This document shows positions 17,806-25,918 of a DNA stretch of 64,000 bases, piece after piece. The notes beneath the pieces were generated by a model. That model worked only from the letters and a program-made list of their open reading frames with translations, was not told the DNA's origin and did no database searches. The stretch's first letter is position 1. Every line of letters begins with the position of its first letter. Source of the stretch: Streptomyces sp. NBC_00433 (GTDB lineage: Bacteria > Actinomycetota > Actinomycetes > Streptomycetales > Streptomycetaceae); assembly GCA_036015235.1 (NCBI GenBank), contig CP107926.1:2418001-2482000 (forward strand). Direction: 5' to 3'. The position numbers and the translations under genes are program-made.

Positions 17806-18490
17806 ATGGGAATGCTGCGGGTTGTCCCGCTGGCCGGTGAGACGACGTGGTCGCACCTGTCCCGGCTGGCCGGCCGCTACGGCTTGGAGTCCGGCGCTGC
17901 TGCCCTGGTGGACCTGGTCGGGTTCCCGACCGGGTCCGGCGCTGCTGCCCTGGTGGACCTGGTCGGGTTCCCGACCGCGGGACGAGGACGGTCCACGCGA
18001 GGACGCCGAGGTGCCGCTAAACCCGTCCGGGCGACAGCTGCTGGCCCCACTGGGCGGAGTCGACGAGCCTTACGTGGCGCGGGCGCTGCCCGCGTTCGGC
18101 AACTGGCCGCAGCCGACCGCTTCCGGCACGCCGGCGTGCCCCGGTATGACCAGCCCGGACACAGCTGCGGGCAGGTGGAAGGTCGCCTCGCCGGGGAGTA
18201 CGGGCCGGTGGCGCACGAATGCCGGCTACGCACGGCGGGGCGCACCGGCCACGACACTGTGGTGGTGCGGTACTTCGCACCATGGCAGCGGGTCTGCGCC
18301 CGCCACCACCGGTGGATGCAGACCGCCGGAGACGGGCACCGGCATCGCAACCTCGACCTGCGCGCGGCGGCCGGAGCCGATCTGGGACAGGTCTTCGCCT
18401 TAGCCCACGTGGTGGTCTGCGCGTGGTGAGAATTGGGGCGGGAGTGCGGCGTCTGCCGCCAGATCCTGCAACACGGCCTCGCCTGAAACC
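17806..18490 (+). pseudogene. TniQ-like protein remnant
   Basis: Opens MGMLRVVPLAGETTWSHLSRLAGRYG, typical of a Streptomyces TniQ-like family. A DAEVPLNPSGRQLLAPLGGV segment is in another frame, and the original frame returns with VVVRYFAPWQRVCARHHRW. A TGA at 18427-18429 ends it at VVCAW, where the family usually continues. A 45-base unit is duplicated in tandem inside it (17890-17979). Frameshifts and the early stop make it a pseudogene. TniQ proteins guide Tn7-like transposition in other systems, but this family's role is not known. Confidence 0.65.
17890..17979 (+). repeat. 45-base exact tandem duplication
   Basis: The units 17890-17934 and 17935-17979 are identical in all but the last base or two. 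The duplication keeps frame and adds 15 residues to the TniQ-like remnant. Confidence 0.9.
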
Positions 18491-18914
18491 GGGTGACACG
18501 GCTGGCAGTTCACCGGGCAGCGCGCTGACGAAGCCGCCGCCCAGCGGCACACGCCCTAATGATGAGATCGGCCAATTCTGCGGCAAGGACAAAGGTCCGG
18601 CGCGTGCAAGCCTGGTTCGAATCCAAGCAGCTGCCCTGCGCCCGACGGCTGCACTGTCCCTCCCGGCCGCGGTTTCCAGATGCCACAGCGCCGGACTTGA
18701 CCCGGCCGCCTGTCGCCGAGCAGTCGGCGACAGCTGGGGGATCACCTCCGGGAGCGGCCCTCGCGTCCGTTCCCCGAGGCGATCCGCACAAGGCGGACGA
18801 CGTCCTTCTTCGGGTAGCGCTCCACAGGCAACGTCAGGTTTCATGGCGAACAGCTTGCTGCGCACGTATCCCGCATCCTGCCAGCGTCCCCTGGCTGTCA
18901 CCCGTGCGCCGCGG
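18491..18914. other. Non-coding stretch of gene debris
   Basis: No intact gene. A T-arm-like GGTTCGAATCC near 18611 lacks the rest of a tRNA. Confidence 0.4.
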
Positions 18915-19203
18915 TCAGGTGCCGTACATCTTCGTGCAGGTGAGTTTGCCGTTGAGGGTGACGGAGTCACCCGCTTCGCCGAGTTCGAGACCCGAGACGG
19001 TGACTGTCAGGACACCGTCCTGCTCCGCGGCCGACAGGCCCTTCGTACCGACCGCATAGAAGGTGTGATCGTCCGGCGTGATCAGACTGACGATGTTCGT
19101 GCCGCCGACGGTCGCAAGAAACGACGGAACGGCGAACCCGGAGGACGACCCCGCATCCGCGTCGGGTGCGGACACCACACGCAGCTCGCCGGCGAGGGTG
19201 CGG
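18915..19203 (-). pseudogene. C-terminal fragment of an unknown protein, cut by IS
   Basis: About 95 coding-like residues end at 18915 with GKLTCTKMYGT. The frame is already open where it leaves the IS left end at 19203, so the start is lost. It contains regular beta-rich segments (FAVPSFLATVGGTNIVSLIT, TVTVSGLELG), which suggests a secreted or surface beta-sandwich protein. No family is recognised. Confidence 0.5.
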
Positions 19204-20434
19204 CTGTCCCGCTCGGAAACACGATTCTTGGCGTGACCTGCAAACTCTTCCTCCCGGGCAGAGTCCGCACAGCATCTGGGACGATGCCTCGATGGTGCTG
19301 TCGATCGTTACCGCGTTGGCCAGGAACCTGGTCATGGTGCCCGTTGCCGTGCTGCGCAGCCGCGTGGCCAAGGACGCGGAGGTGTTGGCGCTCCGGCACC
19401 AGATTGCGGTGCTGCGCCGTCAGATCGCGCGGGTCCACTACGAGCCAGCCGACCGGATCTGGCTGGCCGCGCTCTCGCGATTGGTCCCCCGCGGGCGATG
19501 GCGCGAGGTCTTCGCGGTCACGCCGACCACGCTGCTGCGCTGGCACCGGGAGCTCGTCAAGCGGAAATGGACGTTCGCCCAGCACCGTCGTCGCCCGGGT
19601 CGCCCCTCCACTGCGCCGACGGTCAAGCAGCTCATCCTGCGCTTGGCCCGCGAGAACAGTAGCTGGGGGCACCGCCGAATACAGGGCGAACTCGCCCGCC
19701 TCGGCTTCCCGATCGCCCCCTCCACGGTCTGGGAGATCCTGCATGCAGCCGGCATCGACCCCGCCCCGCAGCGATCCGGCCCGACCTGGCGCCAATTCCT
19801 CACCGCCCAGGCCCACGGCATTATCGCCGCCGACTTCCTGCACCTCGACACCATCACCCTCAAACGCCTGTACGCCCTGGTCTTCATCGAGCACGGCACA
19901 AGGCGCGTTCACCTCGCCGGCATCACCGCCCACCCCACCGCCGAGTGGACCACGCAACAGGCAAGGAACCTCACCATGACGCTGGGATGCCGGATGGACT
20001 CACTACACTTCCTGCTCCGCGACCGAGACTCGAAGCACACCCGGTCATTCGACACCGTCTTCACGGCAGACGACGTGGAAGTCCTACTCAGCCCACCACG
20101 GCCACCGAAATCCAACGCAATCTGCGAACGAGTCATCGGCACCCTACGCCGCGAGATCCTCGACCGGACACTCATCCACAACGAAGCCCACGCCCACGCA
20201 GTACTCACCGCCTACCTCAAGCACTACAACCAGCACCGCCCCCACCAATCCCGACTACAACTACCCCCGGACAGCAGCGAACCACCGACCCCCGCCACCG
20301 TCACCGACCTCCACGCCCATCGCATCCAGCGACATCCCGTCCTCAACGGCCTCATAAACGAGTACCACCACGCGGCCTGACCAAGCCGCATCGCCGCAGC
20401 TCACAGATCTGAACCGTATTTCCGAGCGGCACAG
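19204..20434 (+). mobile_element. rve-type IS element, first copy
   Basis: About 1231 bases with imperfect inverted ends (19204-19227 and 20411-20434) that share CCGCTCGGAAA. It carries one intact transposase gene and truncates the minus-strand gene on its left. Confidence 0.75.
19292..20380 (+). CDS. Integrase-core (rve) transposase
   Basis: A 362-residue single-ORF transposase starting at ATG 19292. The N-terminal part has EVLALRHQIAVLRRQIA and LLRWHRELVKRKW, the middle WGHRRIQGELARLGF, and the integrase core ADFLHLDTITLKRLYALVF (first Asp), RDRDSKHTR (second Asp) and ICERVIGTLRREILDR with the catalytic Glu. It ends GLINEYHHAA. A close relative lies at 44136-45221 and fragments of two others follow that copy. 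Confidence 0.9.
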   Translation: MVLSIVTALARNLVMVPVAVLRSRVAKDAEVLALRHQIAVLRRQIARVHYEPADRIWLAALSRLVPRGRWREVFAVTPTTLLRWHRELVKRKWTFAQHRRRPGRPSTAPTVKQLILRLARENSSWGHRRIQGELARLGFPIAPSTVWEILHAAGIDPAPQRSGPTWRQFLTAQAHGIIAADFLHLDTITLKRLYALVFIEHGTRRVHLAGITAHPTAEWTTQQARNLTMTLGCRMDSLHFLLRDRDSKHTRSFDTVFTADDVEVLLSPPRPPKSNAICERVIGTLRREILDRTLIHNEAHAHAVLTAYLKHYNQHRPHQSRLQLPPDSSEPPTPATVTDLHAHRIQRHPVLNGLINEYHHAA

Positions 20435-20462
20435 GGTAGAGGCTCGGACCTGTGAAAACACC

Positions 20463-20504
20463 GTCGGGGCCACAGGATTTGAACCTGCGACTCCTTGCCC
20501 CCGG
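20463..20504 (-). tRNA. tRNA 3'-end fragment, possible attachment-site scar
   Basis: Read on the minus strand, this is the 3' part of a tRNA: the end of an anticodon-stem-like GC run, then a T-arm with GGTTCAAATCC and a 3' acceptor strand ending CCCCGAC. The 5' half is absent. The stop of the CHAT gene (20505-20507) sits directly at its border. Such 3' fragments are typical of att sites left by integrases that target tRNA genes; the shape recalls tRNA-Pro, the target of pSAM2-type elements. It is not a functional tRNA. Confidence 0.6.
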
Positions 20505-23500
20505 TCAGGGCCCGAAGTGAACGAATCCCGCCCATGCGTAGGGGTCGAACTCCCCGTAGCGCGTGCGCAGTTCCCGGACCGTCTCGTGCAGGGCACGGCC
20601 TGCGTCCGAGGCGTCCGGGGGCGTGGAGCGCAAGGCCGCGTAGAAGAGCTCCGTCGCCTGCTCGGCAACCAGGTCGGCGACCGGCCAGACCGAGCCGACC
20701 GTGTGGCGGAATCCGGCGACCTGGAGGGCGGCCAGCAGCGTGGCCGCCTGGTCGATCAGCCGACCGCCGGAGCCGGCGGTCTCGCAGGCCGGGACCACGG
20801 CCAGCTCGGCGCCGTCGGTGTGGTGGACGGCCAGGTCCCGGACCGTGACAGGGCGATCGGCGAGTTCAAGGCGGGTGTCGAACGGCGACCCGGCCTCCTG
20901 GGCGGCGTGTCCGGCGAAGTAGAGCCACCGGTGGTCGGACAGGCCGGCCAGCAGGGCGTCGGCGGTGGCGTCGGCGCCGTCGAGCCGGGTGACCGGTAGG
21001 GCCGCGGCGAGGGCGGCCGGCGGGCGTCGCGCGGCGGGCAGGGCGGCCTTGCCTGAGGTGGACGGGGTAACGGCGAGCACACCGCCTGCCGGTGCCGGTA
21101 GCGAGGCCGACATGGAGGCTGGGGCCGGTGCTGCCGCGCGGTGTTCCCCTGAACGCCGCAGCAGCCTGAACGTCGGGGTGTACGAACCGGGTATCGCGCC
21201 CAGCGGCGAGTCCGGCGGCGGCGCGGCGTGCAGGGGGAGCAGCACCGCGGGGCCGGTCACACACCACCACAGCCGCGTGGTGCCGGCCGGGAGCACGGCG
21301 CCGACCGGTTCGCACACGCGGGCGTTCAGCCAAGCCAGGACCTCGTGCAGGGTGTCGGCCGCGCCGTCCGGGTCCGTGTCGCGCGCGGCGAGTCCGCCGT
21401 AGAGGTCCAGCACGACGCGCACCGAGTCGTCGTGGAAGTCGGCGCCGAGCGGCACGACCGTCAGGCCGGTGTCGGTGACGACGAGGGCATGGCTGCCGAG
21501 GTCCGAGGTGTTGACGACGACGACGGCGCCGTCGCGCGGCGGTCGCAGGTCCGCCAGGCGCGGCGGGGCGAGGAATCCGGCAAAGCCGGGCAACGACCTG
21601 ATCTCGGCGATCAGTTCCTCGCGGGCGAGGGCCGCGGCCATGCGTTCCTCGGCATCGACGCGCAGGCCGTCGGCGTCCAGGCGCGGGCTGCCTGCCTGCG
21701 GCGGCGCGGCGGTCAGCCGTTCGTCGAGCTCGGACAGCCGCGCGGCGAGCCGCGGGTGCGCGGCGGCGAGCGGGTCGTGCCCGCGGGTGTCCAGGGACTG
21801 CCGGAGCAGAGTGGCCCGCCCTTGTTCGAGCAGTTCGACCGCCCGCTCGGGCCGCCCGTCCGCGATGGCGCAGGCCGCGGCCTGCCGGGGAATGCCGTCG
21901 TACTCGTGCAGCAGCCGCTCACGGTCCTGCGCGGTCAGACCGCGCCACGCCAGCTGGTCGAGCATGCCCGTCGCCACTTCGTAGCCGCGCAGGGCGTCCG
22001 CGAGCCGGCCCGCGTGATGATCGGTCGAGGCCCAACGCAGCGCCGCCGTCAGCCGGTCGGGCACCGAAGCGTTCGCCTGGGCGGCACCCTCCTCGGCCAC
22101 CCGCGCGGCCCGTATCAGGGCGGTGGCGACCGCGTCGTCCGGGTCGGCCAGCATGTCCCGGACCAGATCGGCGTTGACAAGGGAGACCAGGGGCGTATGC
22201 CCGCGCCACTCCGCCTTGAGCCGGTCCGAGACCTGGCGCGGTGTCGGACCGGCTTCGCCGTCCGGACCTCGCGCCACGCCCCGGATCACCCGGTCGTACG
22301 CCGCCGCCAGGATCGTCGTCTGGGCCAGGTCCACCGCGACCCGGGCCCGCAGGGGATTCGCCGGGTCCGCGCTCCGGAAGAGCCGTTCCAGCGTCGTGAC
22401 CGCCTCGCCGAACACCTCCGCCGCCCCGATCCGCCGGGCCGCGGCCACCCGCGCGTTGACCAGGACCATGGCGCAGTGCCACTCCACCGCGTCCACCGGG
22501 CCGGCTTCCGGCAGGACGGGAACGGGGGTGGACGCCAACGCGGCGGCGATCTTCCGGTAGCTGCCGCGGCCGAGGGCCAGTTGGATCCGCAACGCCGCCA
22601 GGGCGCTGCGGGCGAGCGCGGCGCCGTCGCCGGTGGCCTTCCGGCCTGCGGCGGCCAGCCGCTTCTCGGCGCGCGCAGACAACGGCGTACCACCGGTCAG
22701 CCGGTACAGATCGCCGGCGACACTGGCGTACAGGTCGAGCACAAGGCTGTACAAATCGCCTTCCCGGGGCGCCGACTTCAGCACCTCGTCCAGGAGCGCG
22801 GCGGCCTCTTCGAGGTCCCGCAGGCCGCCCTGGGCACTGTGGCGGGCCTCCAGCGCGGCGGCCAGCACGAACCGGTGGTGCGGGCGCACCGGGTCGTCCG
22901 GCGGCAGTGCCGCCAGCCGGCGCCGAGCGTCGGCCACCTGCTCCGACAGCCGGGCCCGGTCGGCCGGGGGTGCGGCGGCCTCGGGGGCCGCCTGCCGAAG
23001 CGCCGCCAAGTCGCGGAGGCTCCCGAGAAGGGTGTCCGGCACCGCCTGCCGCCCGGCCTGTGCGACGGCCTGCCCCCCGGCCGGTGACCGGTCGAGCTCC
23101 GCCGCGTCGAATTCCACCCCGCCGAGGCCCCGGCCCTGGGCGGCTCGGGCGAGGACGGTGGCGAGGTTGTTGCGCGCGGCTTCGGCGGTCAGGGCGTCCG
23201 GGGGATGCGCGATCGCCTCCTCCAGAATCCTGATCCCCTCGCGCATCTCGCCCTCGTCCCCGGTCCGCTCGGCACGTCGACACAGGGCCACGCCGAGGAG
23301 GTCCGCACTCGAAGTACCGGACTCCTGGGGGATGTTTGCGAGGATCTCGACGGCCTCGTCAAGGGCGACGCCGTCACCGGTGCGGTCCGCGCGGTGGATC
23401 AGGGCGGTGGCCAGGAGTCGGGACGCGTCCGCGCCGGGGGGCGCGGCCCGGATCAGTGCGAGGGCGTCGTCCAGGGCGGCCCTGTCACCGAAGGCGCCGT

Positions 23501-23837
23501 ACGCCTGGACCAGTGCCTGTGCGTACAGCATCGTGGAGCCTTCGGGATTCTTGTGCGGGTGGCCGGCGGCCTCGCGGAACACCGCCACGGACTCGGCGAG
23601 CCTGTCCAGGTCCTCGGCCAACTCGTACTCGCCGTACAGACTCGCGGCGAGAAGGAACAGCACGTCCCCGTGGAAGGCCGGGTTGTGCCGCACACGCGGC
23701 AGGATCGAGCGCAGCCTGCCGGTCGCCTGCGTCATCCGGCGCAGGCTGCCGGTCCTTGCGGCGCCACTGATCTGCCGGGCGAGGGAGTCGAGAACGAAAC
23801 GGCGCAGACCCGTCATCAAGCGCTCCATCGCCGACAT
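20505..23837 (-). CDS. TPR-CHAT caspase-like protease of a CATRA-type locus
   Basis: About 1110 residues from ATG 23837, which has GGGAAGG upstream; a longer frame from 23933 is less likely. The N-terminal 800 residues are helical TPR-like repeats with regular Ala/Leu/Arg patterns. The C-terminal CHAT domain shows LYFAGHAA with the catalytic His (about 977) and VVPACETAGSG with the catalytic Cys (about 1018), followed by SVWPVAD. Caspase-like cleavage is known for this fold; the target is not known. The gene is divergent from the BTAD-macro gene and probably shares its control region (23838-24058). It is the likely protease effector of the cluster. Confidence 0.85.
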   Translation of the reverse strand: MSAMERLMTGLRRFVLDSLARQISGAARTGSLRRMTQATGRLRSILPRVRHNPAFHGDVLFLLAASLYGEYELAEDLDRLAESVAVFREAAGHPHKNPEGSTMLYAQALVQAYGAFGDRAALDDALALIRAAPPGADASRLLATALIHRADRTGDGVALDEAVEILANIPQESGTSSADLLGVALCRRAERTGDEGEMREGIRILEEAIAHPPDALTAEAARNNLATVLARAAQGRGLGGVEFDAAELDRSPAGGQAVAQAGRQAVPDTLLGSLRDLAALRQAAPEAAAPPADRARLSEQVADARRRLAALPPDDPVRPHHRFVLAAALEARHSAQGGLRDLEEAAALLDEVLKSAPREGDLYSLVLDLYASVAGDLYRLTGGTPLSARAEKRLAAAGRKATGDGAALARSALAALRIQLALGRGSYRKIAAALASTPVPVLPEAGPVDAVEWHCAMVLVNARVAAARRIGAAEVFGEAVTTLERLFRSADPANPLRARVAVDLAQTTILAAAYDRVIRGVARGPDGEAGPTPRQVSDRLKAEWRGHTPLVSLVNADLVRDMLADPDDAVATALIRAARVAEEGAAQANASVPDRLTAALRWASTDHHAGRLADALRGYEVATGMLDQLAWRGLTAQDRERLLHEYDGIPRQAAACAIADGRPERAVELLEQGRATLLRQSLDTRGHDPLAAAHPRLAARLSELDERLTAAPPQAGSPRLDADGLRVDAEERMAAALAREELIAEIRSLPGFAGFLAPPRLADLRPPRDGAVVVVNTSDLGSHALVVTDTGLTVVPLGADFHDDSVRVVLDLYGGLAARDTDPDGAADTLHEVLAWLNARVCEPVGAVLPAGTTRLWWCVTGPAVLLPLHAAPPPDSPLGAIPGSYTPTFRLLRRSGEHRAAAPAPASMSASLPAPAGGVLAVTPSTSGKAALPAARRPPAALAAALPVTRLDGADATADALLAGLSDHRWLYFAGHAAQEAGSPFDTRLELADRPVTVRDLAVHHTDGAELAVVPACETAGSGGRLIDQAATLLAALQVAGFRHTVGSVWPVADLVAEQATELFYAALRSTPPDASDAGRALHETVRELRTRYGEFDPYAWAGFVHFGP

Positions 23838-24058
23838 GCCACCTTCCCCTGCCTGTCCGCGGCGCCCCGGCGGGCCGCCCCGGAGACGTACCGTCCTCGA
23901 CATCCGGTGATCTCGCCGATCCGGGCCCGCCACGGCGGCTGCTCAACTAATATCCATTATCGCCCACAACGTCCATGAGCATCCGTCAATAACCGCCAAG
24001 TTCCCCACCGGAGAGGCGGATTCATGGAGTCACGAATGTCAAGGCGAGGAGTGCGTCG
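23838..24058. promoter_or_regulatory. Divergent promoter region of the CATRA locus
   Basis: A 221-base gap between divergent starts. The AT-rich part (about 23945-23965, CTAATATCCATTAT) stands out from the GC-rich surroundings and is the likely promoter zone for both directions. AGGAG precedes the GTG at 24059. Confidence 0.5.
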
Positions 24059-25411
24059 GTGTCTTCGGGAGATCCGGATCTGCCGGTGCTTCGTCTGAAC
24101 GTGCTCGGCCGGGTCAGGGCGACGGTGGACGGCCGGGAGGTGCCGCTGCCGCCGGCCACAGCCGCGGTGCTGGTCCGCTTGGCGCTGGCAGAGGGCAAGG
24201 CCGTCTCAGTCGACGAGCTCTACCGCGACGTGTGGCCGCGCGAGCGGCCCGGCCGGACGCCCCGGGAGCAACGGCCGGACCGGACGAAGGTCCAGAAGCG
24301 GATATCGCAGCTGCGCGGCCTGCTGGATCCGAACCATCCGGGCGAGGGCTCACGACTGGTGCTCACCGAGCGCGGCAGCGTGTCGTCCTACCGGCTTGCG
24401 GTCCCGCGCGCGAACGTGGACGGCAACCGCTTCGAGGACCTGGTCGAGCAGGCGCGGGGCAGCGCCGCGGCGAACGCGGTCGTCCTGCTGACCGAGGCTC
24501 TGGCGCTGTGGCGGGGCAGCCCCATGGCGGACGTGATGGACCGCGGCTTCGTGGCCGCCCACGCCACCCGGCTCACTGCGCTGCGGGACGAGGCGCGCCG
24601 CGAGCTGTTCGAGGCGTACCGGACGCTGAACCAGTACGCGAAGGCGCTCGACACCGGTCGGCGGCTGCTGGACGACCATCCACGGGACGCCGCGCTGATC
24701 GCCGGCCTCGCCGAGGTCCGGCGGGCGTCGCGCACGCGGGACGCGGCGCTGCTGCGACAGGACTTCCCGTCCTTCGGCGGCGTGGTCCGGCTGGTCGAGG
24801 GGGACCTTTTCGAGCAGGCCGACGCACACCTGATCGTCGGCTTCACCGACACCTTCGACACCATCGACGGGCCCGACCGCGGGCTGATAAGCCCGGAGAC
24901 GGTGCAGAGCCAGTTGCTGCGGCGGCTCTACGACGGAGACCGGACGCGGCTGGAGCGCGACCTGCGCGCCGCGCTGCGTGACGTCGAACGGGTCGGACAG
25001 ATCGACCGGGCCGACAAGCCCGTCGGCAAGTTGGCACGCTACCCCGTCGGCACGGTCGCCGTGCTTCGGCTCGGCCGCCGGCGCGTCTTCGCGGTCGCCT
25101 ACAGCCGCTGGGACGAGGCAGGGCAGGTGGTGGGCTCCACCACCGCGGCACTCGGCGCGAGCCTGGACCGGGTCTGGGCGGCCGCGCACCTGCACGGGCA
25201 GCGTCAGCCGGTGGCCGTGGGACTGCTCGGGCTCGGGATGGCGCGCATCCGCGACGCGGGGCCGCAGGAGCTACTGGGCCTGATCGCCGAGCGCTACGTG
25301 GCGGCGTCCCGGGCCCGGCCGGTGGCTGATGAGCTGCGGATCGTCCTGCGGCCCGGCGTCGCGGGCGGGCTGGACCTGCCGGCACTGGCCGAGGAGCTCA
25401 AGCGCCGGTGA
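24059..25411 (+). CDS. Winged-helix/BTAD/ThsA-macro fusion protein
   Basis: A 450-residue protein. Residues 10-115 look like the OmpR-type winged helix of SARP regulators (LRLNVLGRVRATVDGREVPLPP, KAVSVDELYRDVWP). Residues 115-225 fit a BTAD domain (VDGNRFEDLV, ALALWRGSPMADV, RRELFEAYRTLNQY). From about residue 242 a macro-like domain follows (VRLVEGDLFEQADAHLIVGF, then TDTFDT), matching the ThsA-type macro domain (formerly DUF6430). SARP proteins activate clustered genes; ThsA-type macro domains are tied to nucleotide signals in conflict systems. This fusion would join DNA binding to sensing, an inference. The next gene follows after 153 bases. Confidence 0.7.
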   Translation: MSSGDPDLPVLRLNVLGRVRATVDGREVPLPPATAAVLVRLALAEGKAVSVDELYRDVWPRERPGRTPREQRPDRTKVQKRISQLRGLLDPNHPGEGSRLVLTERGSVSSYRLAVPRANVDGNRFEDLVEQARGSAAANAVVLLTEALALWRGSPMADVMDRGFVAAHATRLTALRDEARRELFEAYRTLNQYAKALDTGRRLLDDHPRDAALIAGLAEVRRASRTRDAALLRQDFPSFGGVVRLVEGDLFEQADAHLIVGFTDTFDTIDGPDRGLISPETVQSQLLRRLYDGDRTRLERDLRAALRDVERVGQIDRADKPVGKLARYPVGTVAVLRLGRRRVFAVAYSRWDEAGQVVGSTTAALGASLDRVWAAAHLHGQRQPVAVGLLGLGMARIRDAGPQELLGLIAERYVAASRARPVADELRIVLRPGVAGGLDLPALAEELKRR

Positions 25412-25564
25412 GCCGGGCGCACCGATCGGCAGGCCAGCCAGTTCGCTGAATCCTTCCGTCTGCCACCCGGCGGACCCGGATACTGAACACTGGTGTGTTC
25501 CGGCGAAGACTGGTGCGTTCCCGGCGGCGGGCGGCCCTCCGCCGGAGGCAGAGGAGACGGACCG

Positions 25565-25918
25565 GTGGTGGGCGGCGACCTGAACGGACGGATGGGCCGG
25601 CTGATCGACGACGCCGGGCAGTGGGCGCTGTCCAAAGCGGCATGGCGCAGGGTGCGAACCCTGCTCACGGAACTGGAGACGGCGCTGGCACGCGGCGACC
25701 GCGCCGCGGCGAACACCGCGGTCTCCCGGCTTGAACTGCTCAGCCCCGGGCGCGCCACCCGTCTGGGGGACGAGCCGCGGGTCCCGGCCGACCGGGCGGT
25801 GCGCGAGCGGCTCAACCGGGTCAGGGCCGCGTCCGACAGCCTGGGGCCGCTACCGGCACCGGACGACCCGGAGCCGCCGCCCGTACCGGGCACCGCGCAG
25901 GGCGGCCGCCGTGAGTGA
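25565..25918 (+). CDS. Small CATRA-system-associated protein
   Basis: About 117 residues. Start placed at GTG 25565 because AGGAG (25552-25556) lies 8 bases upstream; longer frames from 25493 lack a ribosome site. It is helical, with WALSKAAWRRVRTLLTELETAL and the block LELLSPGRATRLGDEP, then a VRERLNRVR helix and a proline-rich tail. I recall this pattern from small proteins annotated as CATRA system-associated. Its stop overlaps the next start by 8 bases (GTGAGTGA), so the two are coupled. It probably binds the CATRA protein or the CHAT protease; this is inference. Confidence 0.65.
   Translation: MVGGDLNGRMGRLIDDAGQWALSKAAWRRVRTLLTELETALARGDRAAANTAVSRLELLSPGRATRLGDEPRVPADRAVRERLNRVRAASDSLGPLPAPDDPEPPPVPGTAQGGRRE

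Noticed and set aside
18605..18640. T-arm-like GGTTCGAATCC on the plus strand
   Set aside because: The stem has a mismatch and no acceptor, D-arm or anticodon arm can be built around it.
21228..23087. Plus-strand frame opposite the CHAT gene
   Set aside because: No domain; the minus strand carries the TPR and CHAT motifs.
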